DNA of 64,000 nucleotides from Euglena gracilis (lineage: Eukaryota > Euglenida > Euglenophyceae > Euglenales): contig CP154955.1 in NCBI GenBank assembly GCA_039621445.1, forward strand, positions 31,204,542-31,268,541, given 5' to 3'. Of this stretch, positions 53,814 to 64,000 are shown piece by piece. A model generated the notes under the pieces. It did no database searches, was not told the origin of the DNA, and saw only the letters and a program-made list of their open reading frames with translations. The position numbers and the translations under genes were made by a program. Each line of letters opens with the position of its first letter. Within the stretch, counting starts at the first letter, position 1.

Positions 53814-56306
53814 TGCACATTTGCGCACATCGATCATCTGTGCAATTGTAAATCGTCGATGTGCGCAAATGCTCACATCAACCATTTACAAATAAATAAG
53901 TGGTCGATGTGTGCAAATGCGCACACCAACCACTTACACAAGATATATATGTTGTCGATGTGGCAAATGCTTGAATGGTTGATGTGCGCATTTGCGCACA
54001 CCAACCACTTGAAATTTGAGAAATTTACTCCACATTTTTTGCATTACCACATGAAACAAAACAGCCGCCTTTTCTTGGATCTAGAAATAAAGGTTGGGGA
54101 AAGGATTTCGAATGGGTACCGTTTGCAATGTGTGGCAAAGAACGGTGGCTTGTAAATGTACCTTTGTTTTACTCCCGTATTATGGAGTGCTCTTCATCCT
54201 TAACAGTTGATGTGCGCATTTCCGCACACCGACCATTTTGGATGCAACACTTTTGAAACTATTGTGTGGTGACGAAATTCTGGTCTGGTATGTTGTGCGG
54301 AATGTGCAGTAGAACACACTAATATGACAGGAGAAAATTTGTCCTCTCCAAGGGCAAGGTTTGCATGTCTTATCTCCAACCCGTACGACCGATGGTTATC
54401 GCGCCATCAGTTTGGGAGTTGCGCGGGAGAAATTGATGACGTAACCCCCTGTGATTGCTGGGCACTTTTCTCAAAAAAAATAACGACCTCCAGAATTTCA
54501 AAATTACGTGTGTGTAATCTTTCTGTTTTCTCGACCGGGAATCATTTTTCCGTTTTTGCCATAATGATGCCTCATTTTTTTCTCAGAAAACAGGCAACAT
54601 ACCAGTTTTTGTGCACAATATCGGGGTGCTGAGTCCCATTACTTTCACGCAACCCAACCAGGTGTAAAACATTAAATATTCTCCCTCCAAAAAAAGAATC
54701 TTGTGGCCACATTTAGAACACTCCCGTTTTCCATTGTTTCCATGGACCAGCAGCTTGCCTGCCCCCCCAGTCTGCCGTCCCAGTTGTGGCGGATAAAAAT
54801 GCCACCTTGGTGGCTGCTGCTCAATCGGGGGGTTAATGACGTGCTTGTGGATGCTTAAGTGCAACCCCCTATCATCACCTGATGTGACTGGTGCAGCAAA
54901 ACGCAAGCCAGGGGGCAAGTGGCGGGGGTTTTCGAGGGCCACCCCTTGCCCAAGCGGCGCCGTTGCGCGTGAGCCGCGACGTGCCAGCGACGGGCACCAA
55001 CCAGAGGTCTACGGTCTCCACATGGACCTGGACCGTCACTGGGCCAGAATCGACCCTGAAAAAAGCCTCATGGTTGAGGAGAGCGTTTGGCAGTGGAGTA
55101 AGTTGCACACCGAAGGAGCCATTGCAGGTGGTGTTTGGGGTTGTATTTGATGTATTCTGTCTGAAATTTTGCTATCGTAGTCGGTGTGTGAAAATGCGCA
55201 CATCGTCATGGTGTGCCCATTTTGCACTCCAATGACGTCCATCTTTACGCACGTGGTCGGTGTTTGAAAGTGTGTAAACGCCAACCATGTGCGCATTTGC
55301 GCAAACCGACCACTTTTTTTTACTCCGACCTGGCACTTGGTGCATGTGATTTTCAGAGCATTTCTGTCTATTTTCGGAGCAAAGCTGCGTCGTAAGCTCT
55401 TCCAGTTATTGTTGTTTCAAAAAGCTCTAGGCAGCGAGGTCCGTTTACGTGCCATAACAGTTGATCGCATCCTTTTCACAAATGGACGTGAGGTCGGTTT
55501 GCGCAAATGCGCACACGTTGTCGATGTGCGCATTTGCGCAAACCGACCTCATCTTTTCTCCAAAACTCACGGTGTTTGTCGCATCGATTTCACAAGAGTG
55601 AATTCTGGGGTATTAATGGCAGTTCTTCGGGGGAGCCATTGAGTGGTCGATGCGCGCATTTGCATACATCCAGCTTCTTTATTTGTTCAAAACATGGCAG
55701 CAATAAATCACTCCAATGAAATTTGTGTGATCCCCTGTCCCGTTTCATCACGAAACAATTTGCCGGACGCATCCCCACTGCAAGTTCGGTGGGGACTCGC
55801 GACCCTTCCCTCCCCTTCAAACCATTTCTCTTCACCCTGCACGGACCTGCACAAAATCCCCAGGCACGCCTTCCTTTCTGCGTTCTTGGCCGGCGGTGTG
55901 ATTGGACTCACCCTAGCCCCCCATGCTTGTTCCCCGTGCTCCGGCAACTGTACAAAAACACAAGTCCGAGGCTAGCAAAAACAAAACAGTGCGTCAAAAC
56001 TCCCGGAGGGAGCCAGCCAGGGTCGCCAACATCTGGCGAGGAGAGCCGCATCGCACAAAGAGGGGGGAGGCGGTGCTGGGGTTTTGGTGTTTTTGTCGGT
56101 GTTTTTTTCACTTTAAGGGGGGTAGGTACAGGGGTTTTCGTGGCATGCCGACCACCAAAAAACAGCTAAAAACACGGAATTCAAGGGACTGCCGGGGCCA
56201 AAAATGGAAATTCAGCCGGACTTGTCGTCCACCTGTTGCCTCTCGCTCTCATCCCTTGCAACGCCGGTGCCCAAATCAAAAAAGTGTCGGTTTGCGCATT
56301 TGCGCA
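53814..56306. promoter_or_regulatory. Array of TGCGCA-TT-TGCGCA sites
   Basis: Clear or near-clear sites start at 53814, 53862, 53910, 53985, 54213, 55187, 55290, 55500, 55527, 55653 and 56293. The best fit GGT(C/T)GATG-TGCGCA-TT-TGCGCA-CA(C/T)C(G/A)ACC or its AA form. The spacer is nearly always TT/AA here, unlike the variable spacer of the large element. Sites at 55500 and 55527 are head to head. Confidence 0.85.
54030..55180. other. Interior of the 3.4-kb element, no supported gene
   Basis: AT-rich at first, then GC-richer near 54840-55080. Open frames of about 100 residues exist on both strands, one with a single CSKCGH, but none shows splice borders, repeated motifs or family features. 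Confidence 0.4.
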
Positions 56307-56489
56307 AATCGACCAAAAAAAGCTTAAGTGCGAGATGCGCCGCCTAAGCCGCCTAAGAAACGCGGGGCCGGTACAAGCGCAGGGTCCAAATAAAAGCCCC
56401 CCCCCAAAGGGTGGCGGTCCACTACAAGCGCACCCCCCATTTTGATGAAATTTCTAAAAGAAATTAACAAAAATCCCACAGGTAGGGTC

Positions 56490-56952
56490 CAAATAAACCC
56501 CCCCCAAAAATAAGACCCCCCCAAAAAATAAGACCCCCCCTGGGCCGACCGAGCAAAAATCCAAAAATAAGACCCCCCCCCATAAATAAGACCCCCCCTG
56601 ACGCCGGGGACGGTGAAAATTTTCGCCGGGGACGGTGAAAATTTTCCCTGAGAAATTGCCAAAAACCCAAATTTCACACACAAAAATGATGAAGTTTCAA
56701 AAAATTTCAGATTCTTGAAGTGCAAAAAACATGCTAAATGTCAACTTACACAAATTTGCACATGGCGCGAAGCGCCGAAGGAAAATTTTTAGTGTTTTTG
56801 GGAACCTGAAAAATGATGTTTTTTTCGGGCCCGGGTCGGTCAAGAAAAAATCCAAAAATAAGACCCCCCCCAAAAATAAGACCCCCCCTGGAGGTTTCCA
56901 GCAACGGACCCAAAAATAAGACCCGGGTCTTATTTTTTGGGGGGGGGGGTTA
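56490..56952 (+). repeat. AATAAGACC-family repeat
   Basis: Close copy of 41835-42262 with the hairpin GGCGCGAAGCGCC at 56764-56776 and the same TTTTTGGGAACCTGAAAAATG and CCCGGGTCGGTCAAGAAAAA words. A TACAAGCGC plus GGGTCCAAATAAA block sits just outside it at 56371 and again, inverted, near 62770-62800. Confidence 0.8.
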
Positions 56953-57339
56953 GAAGCGCAGCCCCCACCGCCAGAGGCGGTGGTCTGCTACAGCAGTGGT
57001 CCCCACAGCGAACCCGTGCTTCAATTAGGGGGGGGTTATCGCAAAAGTGGAATCCTGCCTTTTTGGTTGCCTCCGCGAAGGCTCTGCAGAGGCTCCGTGT
57101 AACCAACCTGCGTGGAGGCTCCAGGTAACCAGCCTCCGTGGAGGCTCCGCGGAGGCTATGCGGAGGCTTAGGTAACCAAAAGTCAGGATTCCACATTTTC
57201 TGGGGCCCCAGTTGGGCAACAACACTCTCTAATCCCCAGACACACCAGCCAATATGTCACACAACAGTTGACAGACGGAGAGATGGCACTTGTGATGCCG
57301 AGATGGTTGCACAGCCAAATGCAACGAAAAAAAATTACC

Positions 57340-57655
57340 TCCCCCCCCCTTGTCTAAGAACCGGAAAAGATGGGTAAGAGCGGGGGTTGCTTAATTTGCC
57401 AAAAATGGGGAAGAACCGGGGGTGCTTAGACAAGGGGGGGGGGGGAAGAAAAAATTCACCTTAGTTTGGAGGTCCACTGTTGAGCTTACAGGCATTTGGA
57501 TGCAAAAATCAACAATATCTCACAAAGCAGAAGTTTCTAAAAAATTTCGGGAAATTCGAGATATTCGAGAAATTCGAGAAAAAGTGCACAAAACAAGCCT
57601 CCCAGAGGATGGGGATGGTGCTTAGACAAGGGTGGCGCTTAGACAGGGGGGGGGG
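57340..57655. repeat. CTTAGACAAGG-family repeats
   Basis: CCCCCCCCTTGTCTAAGAACC at the left and GCTTAGACAAGGGGGG at 57426-57440 form a 95-bp inverted pair; GCTTAGACAAGGG and GCTTAGACAGGGG recur at 57620-57650. The CTTAGAC start recalls the big element's ends, but the rest differs. Confidence 0.6.
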
Positions 57656-57996
57656 GATAAGCAGGACCTTCGGCAACCTTGACGTCAATCCACCCACTAT
57701 CATTGGAAGACTTGGTGGGACTTCAACGGGGTGTCAGAGTAGTGGGATGATCCAGATGACATAAAAATGGGACGTGTTCGGGTGATGATGATGACATTTC
57801 ACGTATGATCCTGGTCTGAATGAACTTACTCCTAACTGCAACAAAAAGGGGCAGGAGACAGTGCAGTTCACATTTCGGCAAGTAAACAAACTGACAAACC
57901 ATTTGGGCTCATAAATACTGGGGACGTCGGGGGGTCGACCTTCCATCGCCACCCATCGTCAGAAGCGGGTGGGACTGGCCCAGTGTGATCCCCGGG

Positions 57997-60900
57997 TCAC
58001 ACCGCCCCATCACCATCCCTGGCGGTGAGGGACGTCACCACGTCGCTGCCCGGCACAGCGTGGACGTTGGTCACGTGGACGCGGCGGTGGGCGGCGACAC
58101 ACACGGAGAGGGCCCCGCGCTGCCGCAGGTCCCGTGTGCAGGCGCCGGTGCGCATCTCCTCGGAGCAGCTGTCGGAGAGGTGCTGCCTGCAGAGCGTTGG
58201 AAGCTGGTGGGAGGGGAACTCTGGGGGGGGGGGGTGAAGTGGAAGTTCAGAGAATAGAATCAGAAGCTTCACGATGGCACGGATATCAAAACAATAGTCA
58301 GTAAGGCTAAGCAAATCGCATTCCTTCCCCACCGACGACGCAAGCATTCAAAGTTCAAATGAATTCCTGCAGCCGGTGCCGCGGCAGTCCGGCCCTCACG
58401 GCTCTGGGTGGAAGCGGAGGTGGCCGGTGGCCCGGTCATGCTCGCCGACGTACACCGCGAAGCCCGGCAGCATCACACCCAGAGGCTCTGTTTAGACCCC
58501 GTGAATGGGGGGGGTCAGCCCCCATCCCCGGAGGCAGGGGGTCTCTCAGGGGGGGGGGGGTCGGCAGGCATTAACTTTTGGGGTCCATGTGGGGTCCCAA
58601 AAAAATTGGCACTCGCACTGAAAGTGAGGGGGCAAACCCCCCTTCCAGGGATTCTCGCTCGGCCCAACCCTCCCCTCCCTGTATGCACTGTGGTTGTTTG
58701 TTTGGTGCCTTTTATCCCCTCTTCTGGCCAGGCGCTGTTTTCTGTCTCTGGTCTTTTTTGTCTGTGTGCGTGGAGGTGGGGTGGGACCCTCCCCCCCCCC
58801 CGGCACCAACCTTAATGAAAATCTCTGACCGCGCCGCACCGCCGCACGGTGTAGTCGAACAGGTCGTCCATGTCGATGGCCTCCGGGAACCGTGTGGGCA
58901 GGTCCGCTGGCCCCGGGCTGCCTTCCCCCCACCGTGTGCGCGCCGTGCGCTGCCTTGTGGCTGCATGGGTGTCCATGGGGAGGTCCCAGGCATCCTCGGG
59001 AGTGTTCCATCCATGTCAGACTGTGGAGGAGAGGAATCGCAGAAAGGGGATTGCGTTTCGAGGTTGAGCCTTCTCAAATATGTCTTAGGTCCCTGTCCCG
59101 GTCTAAAAGGTTGGAGGAGCAGAGACTCCTGGAATGACTGATTGGTTGATTTCGATGGAATGAATGATTCCGGATTCGTAAGAGGGGACCCCACAGGGTT
59201 CGATATCCGGTCCAGGAGGGGGGTGGGACACCCCCTCCTGTACAGTGGCATGGTCTGGGTGACCGATTTTTGGTCCAGTGGAAAGCCCCAGGAAGAAAAA
59301 CTTCCCCACAAAAAATCTTCCAAAAAAATCAAAAATTTGGGGCAAAAAGCACCGGAAGGAAAGCTTTTGACCTTTTGGGAGTTCCAGGGTTGGTCTGGAC
59401 CCTCCTTGATTTGGACCCCCCCCGCACACCCTCCCCATATCGAACCCTGGACCCCCTGCCATCCTGAATATATCCTCTAATGTTGTACCTCTTTGGAGGG
59501 GACTGGAGTGCATGCCAAAGTGGAGAATCGTGAAGAGGAGTTGGCCCTCGGGAGGGCAGCACCAGGGGAAACGTGCACTGTGGGTGGGTTGCTGCTCCCC
59601 ACCTGCCCCTCGACCGCCCCAGCGGCGCCATCCTTCCCCGGAGGGCCGCCCGGCCAGGAACTCCTTCAGCATCCGCTTCTGCGCCGCAATGAGGCGCAGC
59701 TGGTGGCGCTGGACACGCTCCGCGGTGCGGAGGTCCCGACCCGTGGGCGGCTGTGGGCCGGCTCATGTCCCCGCCCACCGCTTAAACTAGGCTGGGGGGG
59801 GGGGGCTCCCGAGAAAAAGGATGGCACCAAAGGCTCTCGCTGAAGCAACTGATCGTTTTTTTGGTCAGGATGGGTCAACGGTCCCGTTGGACACCGCCTG
59901 CCAAGTGTTGCGCCAGCGCCATCCGACAGAAAAGGCGCCCCAAAAAAGTCCGCCACGACAAAACTGCCCCTGCGCCGCGGTCCCCAAGCGTCCCCAGGGC
60001 CGCCCACCTCGGCAGGCGTCGACCTCCTCCAGCAGCAGCGCGCTGGCGGCATGGGCCGGCCCAACCCAACCCAACCCTCCCCCCTCCCCCCCAACACCCC
60101 CCAAATTTAAACAACCCTTGAGCCCCAATTTTAAGCAACCCCTTGAGTGGATTGGCTGAACCCCAAATCTAAGCAACGGGTTGCTTAAAATTGGGGGGTT
60201 ACCCCAAACCTCCCCGCTACTTGTCCGCGAAGCGCTGGCCAGCCCCGTCCCCGACACCATCCACCCCCCCCCCGAGGGACGGAACACCGCCGGGCCACCG
60301 CCCCTGGCCCCGGGCCTCCACCTCCGTCCGCAGCACGTCCGCCAGGGCCATCGCGGAGGGGCGGCCGCCGTTGGGGCACGTCCGGCGGTGAACGAAGGCG
60401 GGGGAGGTCTGTCTGTGTGGTTGATGCCCCTCCGCCGGGCAACCTTCAGCCGGGGCTGGGACGGCATTTGGGGGGTTCTGGAACGGCAGGCGATGCGGCA
60501 CCGGCAGTCGTCAGCCCAAACAGTCGTTCCAACCCAAACGACCCAGCCAACAATACGTTGCAGACCACCGGCTTCTTTGTTGTTGGACATAGGGCAGGCC
60601 ACAATGGCCAATGGCGATGGGGGAGGGGTTCACAACCCGAAGAAACCCCACCCCCCCCCTCCGGCGCCCAGGCATAGGTCACCCCAGCAGGGAAGGAAAC
60701 GGCAGCTGTCTGCGCCAGCCCGGCCCACAGGGGTTGGGCCCGAAGTAGCCAGCGGCGGCCCCGGCCGGACCGTCAACAGCCGCAGCTGGCGCTCCCCCTT
60801 GGCGCGGCGCTCCAGCACGGCGGCGGTCCGCAGCCGGAGGAACGCGACGTGCTGGCAGCAGAGCTTTTCCTTAACAACTCCCGCCATAAAAAAAAATTAC

Positions 60901-62091
60901 CGACCCCCCTGCGTGCACTGCGGCTGTTTGTTTGGTGCCTTTTATCCCCTCTGCTGGCCTGGCGCTGTTTTTTGCCTCTGGCCCTTTTCGTCTGTGTACG
61001 TGGAGCCTGGCGGGACTTACCTTGTTTATGACGCCGGCGACCAAGCGCCCGCCAGGCACACACTCCACCGACCCACCCCCAGGGGGTCACTTCCACTCTT
61101 CCATCACTTTTTCAGAAAACCAGTCAGTCACTGGGGGGGGGGGGGGTCGGCCACTCTGCAATCCAATGGAAATTTGACCACAAACGTGAAAATTAATTTT
61201 TTATGCGCCTTTGGTGGTGGGTCACTTTGGTCACCACTCAGTCATTCTGAAAAATCCAAGCCCAGCCTCCGAGCTGGACAAAGCAACAAAAAAAGCCCCA
61301 AATAAGCAAATTGTGAAAGCAAAAAAATGTTCTGACCCGAACCAGTCTTTGCCAACATCTGCCATTTTGGCAACCACCACAACGAATATAAATTATCGTC
61401 CAGCAAGGATCAAAATCGGTCCACAGGGGGGAAGGGGTTCCAGGGCTGGAAAGGGTACTGGCTGGCTGGCTGGCTGCACCCCCCGGAAGGATGCCCTGGT
61501 TGGCGGTGCCAGGCCACCCCCCACCGCACCAGCTGGGCCAGCGGCAGGAGGAGCCGCTGCTGGCGCCGAGTGGTCGCCCACAGCACCCAGCGGGGGCCGG
61601 GGCCGGGGGAAGTGCTGGGAGGTGGGGCAAGCTGGTCGGGGACAAACACACCCCAGAAGGCACAGGTGTGAGAAGGGTGTCCCCGTCATTGTACGCGTGT
61701 TCCGTGTGGGTGGGTGCGAGTCATACACACAGCAGGCTAGCACTTTGCTTGAGCCATTTCTTCTTTCATACGCACACTGCAACACAAACGTGTCCACGCA
61801 CATGCCAACGTGCCATGCAGGCGTGAAGTCAACGCTCACGCCCACCAACTCGCGGAACACGGGGGGACTGCCGGCCTCGGGGTGGTAGTAGCACTGCACC
61901 GCGGCCAGACGCTGGGCGTGGGCCGCCACCAGCGCCGCCGCCTTCACACGGCCCGCGCCGTCTCGCGCCCGCCGCTCCGCGAGGCGGCTGGCGGCCCCCA
62001 GCTCCCCGCGCAGCGCCGCGTTGGCCGCCCGCAGCTTGTCCAGCCGCTGCTGGTCCTCCGCCCGCTGGCCCCGCAGCTTTGGCCCCACGGC
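57997..62091 (-). CDS. Multi-exon protein with N-terminal coiled coil, unknown
   Basis: Exons in minus order: about 61845-62091 (LRGQRAEDQQRLDKLRAANA, then AERRARDGAGRVKAAALVA, a coiled coil, then VQCYYHPEAGSPPVFREL), about 61500-61610 (TTRRQQRLLLPLAQLVRWG), about 60769-60862 (VAFLRLRTAAVLERRAKGE), about 60287-60400, about 60013-60045 (ALLLEEVDACR, donor GAG|GTGGGC), about 59640-59752 (LRTAERVQRHQLRLIAAQKR), about 58838-58909 (FPEAIDMDDLFDYTVRRCG), 58400-58487 (LPGFAVYVGEHDRATGHLRF), 57997-58186. The join from 58400 (CC|GTGAGG) to 58186 (CTCTGCAG|) is in phase and gives HPEP-QHLSDSCSEEMRTG. Ends SLTARDGDGAV and a TGA at 57997-57999. The last exons have a few Cys and beta-like character. Start not found. 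Confidence 0.55.
58670..58790 (-). repeat. 170-bp dispersed repeat, partial copy
   Basis: Inverted copy of 50512-50690, with GTTTGTTTGGTGCCTTTTAT, CCAGGCGCT and TGTCTGTGTGCGTGGAGG. It lies in an intron of the gene at 57997-62091. Confidence 0.7.
60080..60205. repeat. TTGCTTAAAATTGG inverted pair
   Basis: CCCCAATTTTAAGCAACCCC at 60125 and GGGTTGCTTAAAATTGGGG at 60177, with AAATCTAAGCAAC between. Small member of the C-tract/word class. Confidence 0.6.
60903..61070 (-). repeat. 170-bp dispersed repeat, full copy
   Basis: Inverted copy of 50512-50690, including the GACTTACCTTGTTTATGACG complement of the GTAAGT donor-like motif. On the minus strand it encodes PGGRLVAGVINKV. Confidence 0.75.
61085..61260. 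repeat. TCAGTCACT-family fragment
   Basis: GTCACTTCCACTCTTCC, AAAACCAGTCAGTCACTGGG, GTCGGCCACTCTG and CACTCAGTCATTCTG are the family words. Ends not resolved. Confidence 0.5.
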
Positions 62092-62099
62092 GGCCTCCC

Positions 62100-62960
62100 C
62101 CCCCTCTGGGCAGCGCCGAAGGGGCCCTTTGCCGGGGGGCTGTCACCTCAAGCACAGTGGGTCGGAAGGCCCTCACCCTCCCCCCAAATACCCCCATGAC
62201 GGTTCCACTTCGACCAAGGAGGTAATACCCGGCAACCAGGGGGGTTACTTTGCTTTGGCGAGCAAAACCGAGTCTTCGGGATAATCAAAGTTTTGAGTTA
62301 CTCTTTTTTGGGGGCATTTGCACGGCTGATTTTATGAACAATGACCACATTTTCTGATCAAACAACATAAGATCTTTGCCTTTTGCCTGGCCTATTTTCA
62401 TCACGGTTCTCTTATCATTGTCACCCACGGGGATTTTCTTCCCAGAATTTGTTGATAAACGAAATGCAGTTAGGAATTGTTCAAAGCATTTCGCCAAAAA
62501 ATTTGGGCACACGATGATTTTGGCAAAATTCCTTTTAATCGCAATTGTGTATGCCTTTTTTGAACTAATTTTGACCTTTACTTCGAAATTGCACAAAATG
62601 TGACGCGTGTTTTCTCCTAACCCCCCTCCCCATAAGTGCATACAGCAGACTGCTGACTCTGAATTGGGGGACGCACTTCCATTTTCTATTTGGACCCTAC
62701 CTGCCTGACTTTTGATGATAACCTTTGGATTCCCATTGAGATTGAGGGTGCCTTCAGTGGCAGGGGGGGAGCTGCGCTTTTATTTGGACCTTGCGCTTGT
62801 AGCGGCCCCGTGCTTCCACTAGGGTGGGCGGGTTTAGAAGAAGCAAGCTGTCCCAAAGACCATGGCTTTCTTCCTTTCTGTTTCACCCAGATCCCGGAAG
62901 AGCGGCATCAACTGGAAATCGCTCTTTTGACTTCTTTCTTTTTGTGTTGTGTTTTTGAGT
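62100..62960. other. Intergenic DNA, no gene seen
   Basis: AT-rich around 62290-62600 with no coding signal on either strand. Around 62690-62810 there are inverted TTTGGACC words with GCGCTTGTAG, matching a block next to 56371. Confidence 0.4.
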
Positions 62961-62962
62961 GC

Positions 62963-63410
62963 CTAACCCCCCCCCCCGAATGGAAGCCCTGGGGGGTTTC
63001 TACCCCTCCCCCGAATAGAAACCCCCCAGGGCTTCCATCCGGGGGGGGGGTACGTTGTGTTTCTACTGGCCTGTGTTGCATTTCTTCCCCTGTCCTGGCT
63101 GATCCGCCGCTTTCCTGTAAACCCGACCCCCACTTATAACCCCCCCCCTCGGGCCCAACCACTAAACCGTGACTTATAACCCCCCCCCCCCGGAAGCCAT
63201 GAGAAGGCAAAGTGAACCGCTAAGGCTGAAACCCCCCCACTTATAACCCCCCCCCCTCGGGGCCACCCACTAAACAGGATCCTATAACCCCCGGGGGGTT
63301 ATAAGTGAGGGGGGGGTTTAAACCCCCTCCCAAAATAATACCCCTGGGGTATTATTCTTTCACCCAAATTCCCGGCCCAAGGAGGGATATTATTTGGGGG
63401 GGGGGGCATT
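62963..63410. repeat. Three C-tract/word repeats side by side
   Basis: GAATGGAAGCCCTGGGG pairs with its inverse GCTTCCATCCGGGG (62963-63052). ACTTATAACCCC occurs three times and ends in GGTTATAAGTGAGG (63125-63315). AATAATACCCC and GGATATTATTTGGGG follow (63325-63410). Confidence 0.65.
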
Positions 63411-63419
63411 AACTCCTGA

Positions 63420-64000
63420 AAGATTTTGAAGTCCAAAAAAAAACAGCCGAAGTGAGAAAAAGGCAGAAAAATGGCGCACCGTCCTCCTTCAATACGTTTT
63501 CGACCACCTCCTTCCTTGAACAATTGCTTTTGGTGGAGAGTGGTCACAAATTTACAGAAAATCGACAAAAAAAGAACAATGCATTCAACATCACAACCCG
63601 TAGATCGTCCTTAACCACGGCGGGTGGAATGTGTTACCTTGGCCACAAAAAAACTGTGCGAAAATGCGGAAAACTGCACAAGAAATGTACAAAAAATACG
63701 ACACATTTTTTGCACATTTCGGTAAAAAAAAATGTGCAGAATCTGAGGGGGGGGGAGCACAAAATCACGAAAATGCAAAAAAAAATGCCCCAAAACGTGC
63801 AAAAATGGCACCAAATTTACAACAATGTCTGGAATTATGTGGAATGTGTACGTTTCAAAAATTTTTCAAAAAATTTCAAAAAATTGCAAAAATGGTCAAA
63901 AAATGCAAAAAAAATGGGTAACTCGGGGAAAAAAAAACGCGCCAAAAAGCAGAAAAATGTGTGGAAGAAATCGAAAAAAAATGCGCAAAAAAAATGCGCA
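63420..64000. other. A-rich right edge, no gene seen
   Basis: Degenerate AAAATGCAAAA and TGCACAAAA units dominate from 63640 to the end. The minus-strand Phe-rich frame here reflects that composition. Confidence 0.45.

Larger units (their letters stand above)
52997..56348. mobile_element. 3.4-kb CTTAGG element, non-autonomous relative
   Basis: Terminal inverted repeats of 34 bases (52997-53030 and 56315-56348) match except at two positions; they begin CTTAGGYGGCGCATCTCG and end in TTTTTTT. The first five bases and the following CGG recall the 9.9-kb element. About ten TGCGCA-TT-TGCGCA sites with GGTCGATG-type flanks lie at 53814-56306. No target duplication was found; a second GCCTAAG at 56351 makes the right edge uncertain. 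There is a nested hAT-like element at 53362-53726. No open frame inside looks like a real protein. Confidence 0.8.

Noticed and set aside
53814-54000. Regularly repeated GTCGATGTGCGCA units resembling a CRISPR array
   Set aside because: Spacing is irregular, units are palindromic, the genome is eukaryotic and no cas gene is present. They are better read as dispersed protein-binding sites.
54583-54942. Minus-strand frame of about 120 residues with CSKCGH
   Set aside because: A single CxxC, no partner metal pair, no splice borders and ordinary composition; likely chance.
63953-64000. TGCGCA hexamers at the right edge
   Set aside because: They lie in an A-rich low-complexity tract with wide A-run spacing, not two bases apart, so they are not the element's site.
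1-64000. tRNA, rRNA or other structured RNA genes
   Set aside because: None seen by eye; a covariance-model search would be needed to exclude small RNAs in introns.

Overview
This window is nuclear DNA of a microbial eukaryote, most likely an alga or related protist with a large, repeat-rich genome. Short GC-rich exons with GT-AG borders sit in long introns full of C/G homopolymers, (CA)n tracts and small inverted-repeat elements. No rRNA, tRNA or bacterial operon is visible. The host genus cannot be named from the sequence.

Host genes lie almost entirely on the minus strand. From left to right they are: a gene with a discoidin (F5/8C)-like domain that runs off the left edge (478-3465); a coiled-coil gene with repeated RLY-type motifs (5752-9180); a short Pro/Arg-rich gene (10895-13227); a lysophospholipid acyltransferase of the AGPAT/LCLAT1 type spread over 10.9 kb (29211-40063); a long unrecognised gene with a dynein-stalk-like C-terminal domain (40885-49838); further minus exons (50838-52797); and an unrecognised gene at 57997-62091. 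One clear plus-strand host exon encodes a J-domain (50193-50305). Exon ends were read by eye from splice motifs and frame, so most borders are approximate.

The most interesting object is a 9.9-kb element at 17048-26956. It has perfect 26-bp terminal inverted repeats starting CTTAG and a possible TTTTT target duplication. It carries two plus-strand genes. The first encodes a large unrecognised protein of about 800 residues, possibly the transposase. The second encodes a five-exon protein whose N-terminal part looks like a ParB/sulfiredoxin-fold domain and whose tail is highly charged. About 25 copies of a parS-like site, two TGCGCA hexamers two bases apart, are spread over the element. They occur in every intron of the ParB-like gene and in none of its exons. 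My working hypothesis is a eukaryotic transposon with its own ParB-type protein and centromere-like sites.

A second element at 52997-56348 has 34-bp inverted repeats that also start CTTAG, encodes no protein I recognise, and carries about ten sites with the same TGCGCA-N2-TGCGCA core but different flanks. It looks like a non-autonomous relative with its own site specificity.

The rest of the repeat load falls into two groups. The first is hAT-like elements with ends starting CA and 8-bp target duplications (35737-37457, 46283-48090, 15347-15782, 16044-16338, 33399-33688, 53362-53726, probably 11609-12108). The second is a set of short families that share one architecture (C-tract, family-specific word, internal hairpin or A/T-rich core, inverted word, G-tract) but differ in the word. 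Several copies lie in introns of the acyltransferase gene, and one hAT-like copy appears to sit in a coding exon.
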